This document shows positions 53,498-61,945 of a stretch of 64,000 bases of DNA, in pieces (within the stretch, counting starts at the first letter, position 1; each line of letters starts with the position of its first letter). Under the pieces are notes generated by a model that saw nothing but the letters and a program-made list of their open reading frames with translations, made no database searches and had not been told where the DNA came from. The position numbers and the translations under genes are program-made. The DNA is from Rugamonas fusca (GTDB lineage Bacteria > Pseudomonadota > Gammaproteobacteria > Burkholderiales > Burkholderiaceae_D), in assembly GCF_014042365.1 (NCBI RefSeq), contig NZ_JACEZS010000002.1, positions 62,001 through 126,000 of the forward strand, in the 5' to 3' direction.

Positions 53498-54622
53498 TCA
53501 GGCGAGGTTGTTGCGAAAGCGCGCGATGGCCGCCTCCACCATGCCTTCGGCGCTGCCGCGCGCCTGGAACTCGCCGCGCAGCTGGTGCGCGTCGCCACCG
53601 TCGCGCAGCACCTGCTCCAGGTGCGCCAGCGCCGCGCTGCCGCCCAGCGCCGCGCCATGGGGCGCCATCGCCTCCAGCGTGGCCAGGATGTCGTCGCGCA
53701 GCGGCAGGCTGTCGTAGGTACGTGGATGCACCAGCGTGCCATCCAGGCCGAAGCGGCAAGCCTGGAAGCGGTTGTAGTTGTAGACCAGGTAGTTATCCTC
53801 GCATGGCTGCTCGCGCCGGTGTTCGAGCAGGTAGCGGCACAGCGCTTGCAGGTACGCCGCCAGCGCGGCGGCCCGCTGCACCGTCAGTGGCGTGTCACAC
53901 ACCCGCAGTTCGATGGTGCCGTATTCGGGCTTGGGCCGGATATCCCAGTAAAAGTCCTTCATGCTCTTGATGACGCCCGTGTGCTCCATCTTGGCGAAGT
54001 AATCGTCGGCGAACTGGCTCCAGCGCAGCATGAACGGCGCCCGCCCGCTCATGGGGAAGGCGAACACGGAATTGAGGCGGGCCGAATGGAACAGCGTGTC
54101 GTTGCCCTGCACAAAAGGCGACGAGGCCGACAAGGCGATGAAGTGCGGCACGTAGCGGCCCAGCGCGTGCAGCAGGTACAGCGCGTCGTCGCCGTTGGCG
54201 CAGCCGATGTGCACGTGCTGGCCGAACACGGTGAACTGCTTGGCCAGGTAGCCATACAGGGCCGACACTTGCTGGAAGCGCGGTTTGGCGAAGATGCGCT
54301 GCTCGGACCACTTCTGGAACGGGTGGGTGCCGCCGCCGCAGATGCCGATGTTGAGCATCTCGCCAGCCTGCACCAGCGTGTCGCGCACCTGTTCCAATTG
54401 CGCCAGCAGTTCCGTATGGTTGGTGTGCACGTCCGAGTTAATCTCGATCATGCTCTCGGTGATTTCCGGCGTCACGTTGCCGGGGAAGGGTTTGCGGGCC
54501 AGCAGGTGCAGCAGGTCCGGGCTCGACGCCGACAGGTCGAAGTCCGACAGGCTGACCAGTTGCAGCTCCAGCTCCACGCCCATGGTCAGGGGCACGGAGT
54601 GCTTGAACGGTTCCAATGCCAT
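53498..54622 (-). CDS. YbdK family carboxylate-amine ligase (glutamate-cysteine ligase type 2)
   Basis: This protein of 374 residues contains [93 protein letters not shown] and [25 protein letters not shown], the set of YbdK motifs. YbdK ligates glutamate and cysteine weakly; the true physiological substrate is unsettled. Its ATG is 1 nt from the stop of the upstream antiporter gene, so the two form an operon. Confidence 0.95.
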   Translation of the reverse strand: MALEPFKHSVPLTMGVELELQLVSLSDFDLSASSPDLLHLLARKPFPGNVTPEITESMIEINSDVHTNHTELLAQLEQVRDTLVQAGEMLNIGICGGGTHPFQKWSEQRIFAKPRFQQVSALYGYLAKQFTVFGQHVHIGCANGDDALYLLHALGRYVPHFIALSASSPFVQGNDTLFHSARLNSVFAFPMSGRAPFMLRWSQFADDYFAKMEHTGVIKSMKDFYWDIRPKPEYGTIELRVCDTPLTVQRAAALAAYLQALCRYLLEHRREQPCEDNYLVYNYNRFQACRFGLDGTLVHPRTYDSLPLRDDILATLEAMAPHGAALGGSAALAHLEQVLRDGGDAHQLRGEFQARGSAEGMVEAAIARFRNNLA

Positions 54623-54623
54623 G

Positions 54624-55808
54624 TCAGGCCTCCGGTCGTTGGGTTTCGTTGGCCCACACCAGCGCGCGCTGGGTGAGGATGGGGCCCGCCACTTCCAGCA
54701 GCAGGATCATGGCGGCCAGCGCCGCCAGCTCGTCCACCAGCACCACGCCCATCTGGCGGGTCTGCTCCAGCAGCAGCGTGATGAACACGGACATCGGCGA
54801 CAGCGCGATCCCCGTCAACAGGCCCTTGCGCCAGGACGTGCCGCCCGGATGCGAGAACAGCGCCACGGCCGCCATCTTGACGACGAAGCGCGCCGCCACC
54901 AGCACCGCGCCCAGCGCCGCGCCCTCCACCACGCGCTCCCACGGCAGCACGGTGACGGCGAACACGAACAGCAGCACCGTCAGCAGCTCGCCGATGCTGC
55001 CGAAATTGCGCTCGGTGCGGGCGAAGGCCACGCGCCGGTGGCGCGCCACGAGGCCAAAGGCCAGCGCCGCCAGCACGGGCGACAGGTTGGTCGCGTGGGT
55101 CAGCGCCACCAGCAGCACCACGCCCAGCGCGAAGCCGACGGTGCCATCCTGCGACAGCGCGCCAAGGCGGCGCAGCAGGGCCGGCGCGCCAAAGCCGAAC
55201 AGCGCACCCAGCGCGGCCGAGGCCAGCAGCTCGATCAGGCTGTGCGAGACGGCCTGCCACAAATTGCCGGAAGTCTGGAACACCCACACGCCCACGATCA
55301 CCTTGAACACGAACACGGACAGCACGCAGTTGATGGCCACCAGGTGCAGCAAGCGCTCCGTCACCTGGCCGGAGCTGTTCTGCTCATTGACCACCCGCAG
55401 CACGCCGGCCGGCGAGGTGGACATGGCCAGCGACGCCAGCAGCAGCGACGTCAGCGGCGGCATGCCCGTCAGCTGCGAGATGCCATACACGGCGCCAAAC
55501 GTGGCGGCCGCCTCGGCCAGCCCGCTGACGGCAATCCAGGGATTGATGCGCAACCAGTGCAGGTTGATGCGGTAGCCGAATTCGAACAGGATCAGGCCGA
55601 AACCGAGATTGGCCAACAGCGTGACGGTGCTCGATGCGCCGCTGGCCAGCGCGGCCGGCCACACCTGGGCCAGGCCGAAGCCCACCAGCCCATACACGCT
55701 GATACGGGGCACGCGGCACCAGCGGTACGCGCACTCCCCCGCCAGCCAGGCCAGCGCGATCGCGAGCGGCCAGCCCAGTTCCGTCAAGACGATATCAAGA
55801 TTCGGCAT
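54624..55808 (-). CDS. Kef-like monovalent cation:proton antiporter (CPA2), no RCK domain
   Basis: This membrane protein of 394 residues has about 11-12 segments. [82 protein letters not shown] and [22 protein letters not shown] match the Na+/H+ exchanger fold of KefB/KefC. The usual C-terminal RCK (TrkA-N) regulatory domain is absent. It is first in an operon with the YbdK-type ligase, a pairing that suggests gamma-glutamylcysteine-linked control (inference). Confidence 0.85.
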   Translation of the reverse strand: MPNLDIVLTELGWPLAIALAWLAGECAYRWCRVPRISVYGLVGFGLAQVWPAALASGASSTVTLLANLGFGLILFEFGYRINLHWLRINPWIAVSGLAEAAATFGAVYGISQLTGMPPLTSLLLASLAMSTSPAGVLRVVNEQNSSGQVTERLLHLVAINCVLSVFVFKVIVGVWVFQTSGNLWQAVSHSLIELLASAALGALFGFGAPALLRRLGALSQDGTVGFALGVVLLVALTHATNLSPVLAALAFGLVARHRRVAFARTERNFGSIGELLTVLLFVFAVTVLPWERVVEGAALGAVLVAARFVVKMAAVALFSHPGGTSWRKGLLTGIALSPMSVFITLLLEQTRQMGVVLVDELAALAAMILLLEVAGPILTQRALVWANETQRPEA

Positions 55809-55892
55809 GCGCCTCCCACAGTTGTGATCCTAGTACAATTCTGCCCATCCACGCCGCCGGGCACCGTGCGGTATTGAACATAAGGACAGCAG

Positions 55893-56747
55893 ATGCCAGA
55901 ACTGATCAGCGAACACGCCTGCTTCGGCGGCACCCAGCGCTTCTACCGCCATGCGTCGCAGGCGGTTGGCCTGCCGATGCGGTTTTCCGTCTTCATTCCC
56001 CCGCACGCGCCGGGCGCGAAACTGCCCGCGCTGTTCTATCTGGCCGGCCTGACCTGCACCGAGGAGACCTTCATGATCAAGGCCGGCGCGCAGCGCGTGG
56101 CGGCCGAACTGGGACTGGTGCTGATCGCGCCCGACACCAGTCCGCGCGGCGCCAGCGTGCCCGGCGAGACGGACCAGTGGGACCTGGGTGTGGGCGCCGG
56201 CTTTTACGTGGACGCGACCGAGCAGCCATGGCGCGGCCACTACCGGATGGACAGCTATCTGCAAGAGCTGCATGCGCTGGCGTGCGCCGCGCTGCCGGTG
56301 GATGCGGCGCGGGTGGGCATCTTCGGCCATTCGATGGGCGGCCATGGCGCGCTCACGCAGGCCTTGCGCCGGCCGCACCTGTTCCGCTCCGTGTCGGCCT
56401 TCGCCCCCATCGCCGCGCCCACGCAATGCCCGTGGGGCCGCAAGGCGTTCAGCGCCTACCTGGGCAACGATGAGAACAGCTGGCGCCAGTACGATGCCAG
56501 CGCGCTGATGGCGGAATCGACAACGCCGTTCCCGGCCGGGATACTGATCGACCAGGGCCTGGCCGACAAATTCCTGGATGAGCAACTGCACCCGGACCAG
56601 TTCGAAGCGGCCTGCCGCACGGCGGCCCAGCCACTGCGGCTGCGGCGCCACGCAGGCTACGACCACGGCTACTACTTCATCGCCACCTTCATGGAAGAAC
56701 ACTTGCGCTTCCACGCCCGCAACCTGGGCGTGGAGATGAGCGCATGA
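55893..56747 (+). CDS. fghA: S-formylglutathione hydrolase
   Basis: This serine esterase of 284 residues contains LPALFYLAGLTCTEETFMIKAGAQRVAAELGL, APDTSPRG (family signature), GAGFYVDATEQPW, RVGIFGHSMGGHGALTQAL (Ser nucleophile), DQGLADKFLDEQL (Asp) and HAGYDHGYYFIATF (His). It hydrolyses S-formylglutathione to formate and glutathione in formaldehyde detoxification. The partner formaldehyde dehydrogenase (adhC/frmA) is not adjacent in this window. Confidence 0.95.
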   Translation: MPELISEHACFGGTQRFYRHASQAVGLPMRFSVFIPPHAPGAKLPALFYLAGLTCTEETFMIKAGAQRVAAELGLVLIAPDTSPRGASVPGETDQWDLGVGAGFYVDATEQPWRGHYRMDSYLQELHALACAALPVDAARVGIFGHSMGGHGALTQALRRPHLFRSVSAFAPIAAPTQCPWGRKAFSAYLGNDENSWRQYDASALMAESTTPFPAGILIDQGLADKFLDEQLHPDQFEAACRTAAQPLRLRRHAGYDHGYYFIATFMEEHLRFHARNLGVEMSA

Positions 56748-56750
56748 CGA

Positions 56751-57332
56751 TTACAGCTTGATTTCCGTCCCCAGCCGCGCCAGGAACTGGCCCAGCCAGG
56801 CCGGATGGGCGGGCCAGGCGGGCGCCGTGACGAACTGGCCGTCCGTCACGGCCTGGTCGACGGGAATGTCCGCATACTCGGCGCCGGCCTGCCGCACTTC
56901 GGGCGCGCAGGCCGGGTAGGCCGAAATGCGCTTGCCGCGGATGACGTCGGCCGCCGTCAGCAGCTGGGCGCCATGGCAGACAGCGGCGATCGGCTTGCCG
57001 GCCGCCGCCATCTGCTGCACGATCTCGATCACGCGCGGATTCAGGCGCAGGTACTCGGGCGCGCGGCCGCCGGCGATCATCAGGCCGTCGTACGTGGCCA
57101 CGTCCACGCTGTCGAAGGCGGCGTTGATGGTGAAGCGGTGGCCCGGTTTCTCCGTATAGGTCTGGTCGCCTTCAAAGTCGTGGATGGCGGTCTTGATGGT
57201 GTCGCCCGGCTGCTTGCCGGGGCACACGGCGTGCACCACGTGGCCCACCATCTGCAATGCCTGGAACGGCACCATGGTCTCGTAGTCTTCCGCGAAATCG
57301 CCGGTCAGGAACAAAATCTTCTTAGCTGCCAC
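56751..57332 (-). CDS. DJ-1/PfpI family protein
   Basis: This protein of 193 residues starts at the GTG at 57330-57332 behind [44 protein letters not shown] opens the fold, then [21 protein letters not shown] and [35 protein letters not shown], where Cys-His is the nucleophile elbow. Members include glyoxalase III-like and protease-like enzymes; activity here is unknown. It is convergent with fghA, 3 nt apart, and lies downstream of cheV. Confidence 0.93.
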   Translation of the reverse strand: MAAKKILFLTGDFAEDYETMVPFQALQMVGHVVHAVCPGKQPGDTIKTAIHDFEGDQTYTEKPGHRFTINAAFDSVDVATYDGLMIAGGRAPEYLRLNPRVIEIVQQMAAAGKPIAAVCHGAQLLTAADVIRGKRISAYPACAPEVRQAGAEYADIPVDQAVTDGQFVTAPAWPAHPAWLGQFLARLGTEIKL

Positions 57333-57442
57333 GGTAGCTCCTTTCGAAAAGGGTTGAGGGCCGTGCCAGTCCGGCAATGTTAGCCAGACCACCACGACCC
57401 TCAGAGTGTAACCCGATTCGAAACGGCGTGCGCCGCGCCGCC

Positions 57443-58396
57443 TTATTTTTGCAGCACCTGGCGGATGGTGGCGGCCAGGTCCTCGGCCACGAACTTGGCC
57501 ACGTAGGCGTCCGCGCCCACGCCCTTGACGTGGTCCTCGTTGGTCTTGCCCGACAGCGAGGAATGGATCACCACGGGGATCTTGGCGAAACGGGCGTCCT
57601 GCTTGATCAGGCGGGTCAGCGTGAAGCCGTCCATTTCCGGCATTTCCAGGTCGGTCAGCACCAGCCCCACGCGCTCCTCGACCGGCACGCCTTCGGCCTT
57701 GGCGCCGTCGGCGATGTGCTGCAGCCGGTCCCACGCCTCCTTGCCGGTCTTGGTCATGATGTAGTGCGCCCCCATGGCCGTCAGGCCCTTCTCGATCAGG
57801 CTGCGCGCCACCACCGAGTCGTCGGCCGCCAGGATGATCTGGCCCGGTTTGAGCAGCAGTTGCGGGCCGATGGTTTCAGGATCCACGTCCTTGCCTTCGG
57901 GCGGCACCAGTTCGCGCAGGATGGTTTCCACGTCCAGCACCTGGGCCAGGCGGGTGTTCTGCACGTCGCCGTCGACGCGCGCGATGCTGGTCACGCGGCC
58001 GCCGGCCGTGCCTTCGGCCGTCAGCACCTGGCTCCAGTCCAGGCGCACGATCTCGTCCACCGACTCCACGGCGAAGGCCTGGGTGGTGCGGGCAAATTCG
58101 GTCACCAGCATGATGTTCAGGCCCGTCTTGGGAATCACGCCGACGATGGACGGCAGGTCCAGCACGGTGATGATCTGGCCGCGCAGATTGACCACGCCCA
58201 GCATGTGCGGCGAGGAGCCCGCCACGGCCGTCACTTCCGGCATGGCGACGATTTCACGGATCTTGAAGACGTTAATGCCAAACAGCTCGGAATGTTCGCC
58301 GTTGGCGTCGCCACCGAGCCGGAACAGCAGCAGTTCGAATTTATTGGAGTTGGTCAGGTTACTGCGTTCGTCAACTTCCTGTTGAACTGATTTCAT
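57443..58396 (-). CDS. cheV: Chemotaxis coupling protein CheV
   Basis: This protein of 317 residues combines a CheW-like domain (about 1-165; [50 protein letters not shown]) with a receiver domain (about 185-317; [39 protein letters not shown] with the phospho-Asp, [21 protein letters not shown]). CheV couples chemoreceptors to CheA and is tuned by phosphorylation. It is encoded alone, away from any che cluster. Confidence 0.96.
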   Translation of the reverse strand: MKSVQQEVDERSNLTNSNKFELLLFRLGGDANGEHSELFGINVFKIREIVAMPEVTAVAGSSPHMLGVVNLRGQIITVLDLPSIVGVIPKTGLNIMLVTEFARTTQAFAVESVDEIVRLDWSQVLTAEGTAGGRVTSIARVDGDVQNTRLAQVLDVETILRELVPPEGKDVDPETIGPQLLLKPGQIILAADDSVVARSLIEKGLTAMGAHYIMTKTGKEAWDRLQHIADGAKAEGVPVEERVGLVLTDLEMPEMDGFTLTRLIKQDARFAKIPVVIHSSLSGKTNEDHVKGVGADAYVAKFVAEDLAATIRQVLQK

Positions 58397-58649
58397 CTCT
58401 CATCTCCGTGTTCGGTCATTGGTGTGACCCAGCCGTAGCCGGTCAGTGGCGCACAGGGTGTTCCTGCCCACGCCATCGTAACATTGCGTTGCCAGTATAG
58501 CGAATAAGCATGCATTTACGACAGCCTTGGGAGGGGCCCGCCGTCATTCTGCCGCATGTTATACAACGTTCGCGCCTGTGGCGATGTACTACGTGTAGAA
58601 AGATTGACGCCGATGCCAGCCCGGGCTGACATGGAACAAGACGGGGAAT

Positions 58650-58674
58650 AAAAAAAGGAAGCCATCGGGCTTCC
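58650..58674 (-). terminator. Intrinsic terminator of the tRNA-Gly transcript
   Basis: On the minus strand GGAAGCC-CGAT-GGCTTCC (58674-58657) forms a stable hairpin followed by seven U residues (58656-58650), just downstream of the tRNA. The gap 58397-58649 shows no gene. Confidence 0.92.
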
Positions 58675-58687
58675 TTTCTTTTGAATC

Positions 58688-58763
58688 TGGAGCGGGAGAA
58701 GAGTCTCGAACTCTCGACCTCAACCTTGGCAAGGTTGCGCTCTACCAACTGAGCTACTCCCGC
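58688..58763 (-). tRNA. tRNA-Gly (anticodon GCC)
   Basis: This 76-nt cloverleaf runs from GCGGGAG at 58763-58757 to a genome-encoded CCA at 58690-58688. The acceptor stem GCGGGAG pairs with CTCCCGC. The anticodon arm CAACC-TTGCCAA-GGTTG gives anticodon GCC. The T arm has GAGAGTTCGAGACTCTTC. Confidence 0.98.
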
Positions 58764-58774
58764 GGAGAGCCCGC

Positions 58775-58803
58775 ATTATGACAGAAAGATTTCCGCTTGG
58801 CCA
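58775..58803 (-). promoter_or_regulatory. Sigma70-type promoter of the tRNA-Gly gene
   Basis: The minus strand has a -10 element CATAAT at 58780-58775 and a -35-like TGGCCA at 58803-58798, separated by 17 nt. The G/C-rich stretch after the -10 fits a stringently controlled stable-RNA promoter. Confidence 0.7.
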
Positions 58804-58890
58804 GAGTCTGCCCCAACTTTCTGAAAAAACATGATTGCTCCCATCCCCTATAATCTGGCGGCTCAACACTGAACAGGACAAAGGACGGGA

Positions 58891-60534
58891 ATGGATGCGA
58901 TCGAAGTGGTGCTGGCCATGCTGCTGGCCGTGGTGGCCAGCGCCTTCATCGTGCGCGTGATGCCGCGCGCGCCGCTGCCGCTGGTGCAGATCGGGCTGGG
59001 CGCGCTGATCGCGGCCAAGTCCAGCCACGGCGTGGACCTGGAGCCGGAACTGTTCTTCCTCACCTTTTTGCCGCCGCTGCTGTTCCTCGATGGCTGGCGC
59101 ATTCCCAAGAGCGGCCTGCTGCGCGACAAGGGCACCATCCTGGAACTGGCGCTGGGCCTGGTGGTATTCACGGTGCTGGGCGCCGGCTTCCTGATCCACT
59201 GGCTGATTCCCGCCATGCCGCTGCCGGTGGCGTTCGCGCTGGCGGCCATCGTCTCGCCCACCGACCCGGTGGCCGTGTCAGCCATCGCCGCACGCGCGCC
59301 CATCCCCAAGCGCCTGATGCACATCCTGGAAGGCGAATCGCTGCTCAACGACGCCAGTGGCCTGGTCTGCTTCCGCTTCGCCGTGGCGGCCGCGCTCACC
59401 GGCCATTTTTCGCTTGGTTCGGCCGCCCTCACCTTCCTGTGGCTGGCCTGCGGCGGGCTGGCGGCCGGCATCGCCATCACGCTGCTGGTGACGGGCGTCC
59501 AGCGCTGGCTCACGGTACGCTTCGGCGAACCGGCCGGCTCGCCCATCCTGGTCAACCTGCTGCTGCCGTTCGGCGCCTACCTGGGCGCCGAACACCTGCA
59601 CGCATCCGGCATCCTGGCCGCCGTGGCGGCCGGCGTCACCATGAGCTACGTGGAACTGAGCGGCAGCGCGCTGGCAGCCACCCGCATCCAGCGCGCCGCC
59701 GTGTGGGACACGGTGCAGTTCGCGCTGAACGGCATCATGTTCGTGCTGCTGGGCGAACAACTGCCCGACATCTTCCATGGCGCGCGCGCCTCGATTGCCC
59801 AGGGTGGCCACGACAACCCGTGGTGGCTGGCCGTCTACGCGCTGGCCATCAGCGCCGGGCTGCTGGTGCTGCGCTTTGGCTGGGTGTGGGCGTCGCTGCG
59901 GCTGAGCATTTTCAGGCAGCACATGCGGGGCCAGCCCCGCATGAAGATCAAGCCACGCCTGCTGCTGGCCATGTCGCTGGCCGGCGTGCGCGGCACCATC
60001 ACGCTGGCCGGCGTGCTGACGCTGCCGCTGGTGCTGCCCAGCGGCGCGCCCTTCCCCGCGCGCGACCTGACCGTGTTCCTGGCCAGCGCCGTGATCCTGG
60101 TGTCGCTGCTGGCGGCCAGCATCGTCCTGCCACGCCTGCTGAACGGCATGCACTTCCCGGACGAACCGGCCGAGCAGCTGGCCGAGGACCGGGCCCGGCG
60201 CGACGCGGCCACGGCCGCCATCATCGCCGTCGAGACGGCGCAAGTGGAACTGATGCCGCGCAGCGCCGATGCGCAAGCGTGGCCGCAGGCGGCCGCGCGC
60301 GTGATCGCGCTGTACCGGCACCGGCTGCACGAAGCCGAGGGCGATGGCGAGAACGACGGCGGCAGCCGCACCGCCTTGCGCGAACTGGCCGAGGCGGAAC
60401 AGGCACTGCGCCTGGCCGCGCTGGCGGCCGAGCGCGAGGCCATCTTCCGGCTGGCGCGCCATGACTTGCTGCCCGACGATGTGACCCGCAAGCTGGTGCG
60501 CGAAATCGACCTGGTCGAGGCGCGCTACCGCTGA
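58891..60534 (+). CDS. CPA1 family Na+/H+ antiporter
   Basis: This protein of 547 residues has about 12 membrane segments. LPLVQIGLGALIA, FFLTFLPPLLFLDGWRI, ALAAIVSPTDPVAVSAIAARAPIPKRLMHILEGESLLNDASGLVCFRFAVAA (with the transport-site Asp pair in SLLNDA and PTDPVA), FALNGIMFVLLGEQLP and SLAGVRGTITLAGVLTLPLVL are the CPA1/NhaP signatures. A cytoplasmic helical tail of about 100 residues follows (AVETAQVELMPRS). It exchanges Na+ or K+ for protons. Confidence 0.95.
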   Translation: MDAIEVVLAMLLAVVASAFIVRVMPRAPLPLVQIGLGALIAAKSSHGVDLEPELFFLTFLPPLLFLDGWRIPKSGLLRDKGTILELALGLVVFTVLGAGFLIHWLIPAMPLPVAFALAAIVSPTDPVAVSAIAARAPIPKRLMHILEGESLLNDASGLVCFRFAVAAALTGHFSLGSAALTFLWLACGGLAAGIAITLLVTGVQRWLTVRFGEPAGSPILVNLLLPFGAYLGAEHLHASGILAAVAAGVTMSYVELSGSALAATRIQRAAVWDTVQFALNGIMFVLLGEQLPDIFHGARASIAQGGHDNPWWLAVYALAISAGLLVLRFGWVWASLRLSIFRQHMRGQPRMKIKPRLLLAMSLAGVRGTITLAGVLTLPLVLPSGAPFPARDLTVFLASAVILVSLLAASIVLPRLLNGMHFPDEPAEQLAEDRARRDAATAAIIAVETAQVELMPRSADAQAWPQAAARVIALYRHRLHEAEGDGENDGGSRTALRELAEAEQALRLAALAAEREAIFRLARHDLLPDDVTRKLVREIDLVEARYR

Positions 60535-60596
60535 CCACCGCCACGCCCGCATCGCGCTACAATCCACGTTTTCAGAACTACACCAAGAACGCCATC

Positions 60597-60827
60597 ATGA
60601 TGACCATCTTCGCCACCCCCGTGTTCGACGCCACCGTCATTTTCGAAGACAAGGAATTATTCAAGGGCCAGGGCGCCGCCAAGGGCTGGGCAGAGAAACT
60701 GGCACGCGAGCTGGAAACGGACATCACCGTGCAAAAGATCGGCACCGGCTGGGCCCTGTGCGGCACCGTCGATGGCGAGGCGTGCCAGTGGGGTATCCAT
60801 GGCCAGCGGCTCAAGCGCATCAACTAA
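60597..60827 (+). CDS. Small conserved hypothetical protein
   Basis: This protein of 76 residues begins with two adjacent ATG codons. The sequence is MTIFATPVFDATVIFEDKELF, GQGAAKGWAEKLARELETDITVQKIG, then CGTVDGEACQWGIHGQRLKRIN. It has an alpha/beta character with no recognisable motif beyond a Cys-x-x-Gly. It lies 62 nt downstream of the antiporter in the same direction and may share its transcript. Function unknown. Confidence 0.7.
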   Translation: MMTIFATPVFDATVIFEDKELFKGQGAAKGWAEKLARELETDITVQKIGTGWALCGTVDGEACQWGIHGQRLKRIN

Positions 60828-60928
60828 CGCGATGACACCACGGCCTCGAAAATCGGGCCGGCGCTGTATGCACCATGCGCCCCTCCAGGGCCGTGTGGAG
60901 AATCTTCTATTTCCTGTCCTGTTTTCTT

Positions 60929-60995
60929 CTGTTTTCTTCTGCTTTTCCCGGTTTCGCGATTACCGGGCAAAATCGAAGGAAGCAGAACAAAACAG
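60929..60995. repeat. Long imperfect inverted repeat
   Basis: CTGTTTTCTTCTGCTTT at 60929-60945 pairs with GAAGCAGAACAAAACAG at 60979-60995 with one interior mismatch and one end mismatch. An inner CCCGGT (60947-60952) pairs with ACCGGG (60962-60967). The A/T-rich arms with a GC core resemble a small transposon-like or REP element. Apart from this, 60828-61170 is gene-free. Confidence 0.65.
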
Positions 60996-61170
60996 AAGCG
61001 GAAATAGAACGAAGTCCACAAGGAGCCCGCTGCTCCACGCCCAAGCCGAGCCGCGTTGTTTTAGCGTTCGATTAAGATTAACTTAACAACAGCGCTTGCT
61101 TTTCAGGTATGTTATTGCTCGGCGCCGCCACGAGCCGCGCCACTCAACCTAACCTGAAGGGGACGTCCAC

Positions 61171-61926
61171 ATGAACCAGCAACCACGCTTCACGCAACGC
61201 CTGACCCAAGCCGCGCTCGCCCTGAGCCTGGCCGCCCTGCTCGCTCCCGCCGCCGCGCTGGCCGATCCGGCCGCCGCGCCCCAGTATGCATCCATCATCG
61301 CCAGCCCGCTGCGCACGGCCGACGACATCAAGGGCGACGCCAAGCGCAAGCCAGCCGTATTCCTGGCCTTCGCCGGCGTGCAGCCGGGCATGAAGGTGCT
61401 GGACGTGGCCGCCGGCGGCGGCTCCACCTCGCAGCTGCTGGCACTGGCCGTGGGCAGCACGGGTGAAGTGTGGGCGCAGGGACAGAAGGCCAGTCCCGGC
61501 ATGGAAAAACGGCTGGCCGAGCATCCGCAGGCGAACCTGCATCCGGTGCTGCAAAGCTTCGACAATCCCGTGCCGGCCGGCGCGCCGCCGCTGGACCTGG
61601 TCACGCTGATCATGAACTACCATGACATCGTCAACCTGCCCACCGACCGCGCGGCCATGAACAAGCACATTTACGACGCGCTCAAGCCGGGCGGCCACTA
61701 CATCGTGATCGACAACGCGGCCAAGGCTGGCAGCGGCCTGTCGGCCACCAACACCCTGCACCGCATCGACGAGGCGACGCTGGTGGAGGAAGTGACCAAG
61801 GCCGGCTTCACCGTCGAAGCGACCAGCGACTACCTGCGCGCGCCATCCGACCCGCGCGAGCAGCCCTTCTTCAAGATGGACGGCAAGCCGGACGACAAGT
61901 TCGCCATCCGCTTCGTGAAGAAATAA
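61171..61926 (+). CDS. Exported methyltransferase-fold protein
   Basis: This protein of 251 residues has a clear signal peptide (QAALALSLAALLAPAAALA). It is followed by a class I methyltransferase fold: DIKGDAKRKPAVFLAFAGVQPGMKVLDVAAGGGSTSQLLALAVG (motif I), LVTLIMNYHDIVNL, YDALKPGGHYIVIDN and a late FTVEATSDYLRAPSDPREQPFF. Exported SAM-fold proteins of this type occur in several proteobacteria. The absence of SAM in the periplasm makes their activity uncertain. The promoter was not defined. Confidence 0.82.
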   Translation: MNQQPRFTQRLTQAALALSLAALLAPAAALADPAAAPQYASIIASPLRTADDIKGDAKRKPAVFLAFAGVQPGMKVLDVAAGGGSTSQLLALAVGSTGEVWAQGQKASPGMEKRLAEHPQANLHPVLQSFDNPVPAGAPPLDLVTLIMNYHDIVNLPTDRAAMNKHIYDALKPGGHYIVIDNAAKAGSGLSATNTLHRIDEATLVEEVTKAGFTVEATSDYLRAPSDPREQPFFKMDGKPDDKFAIRFVKK

Positions 61927-61945
61927 GCCTAACCCGAGCGCCCCG

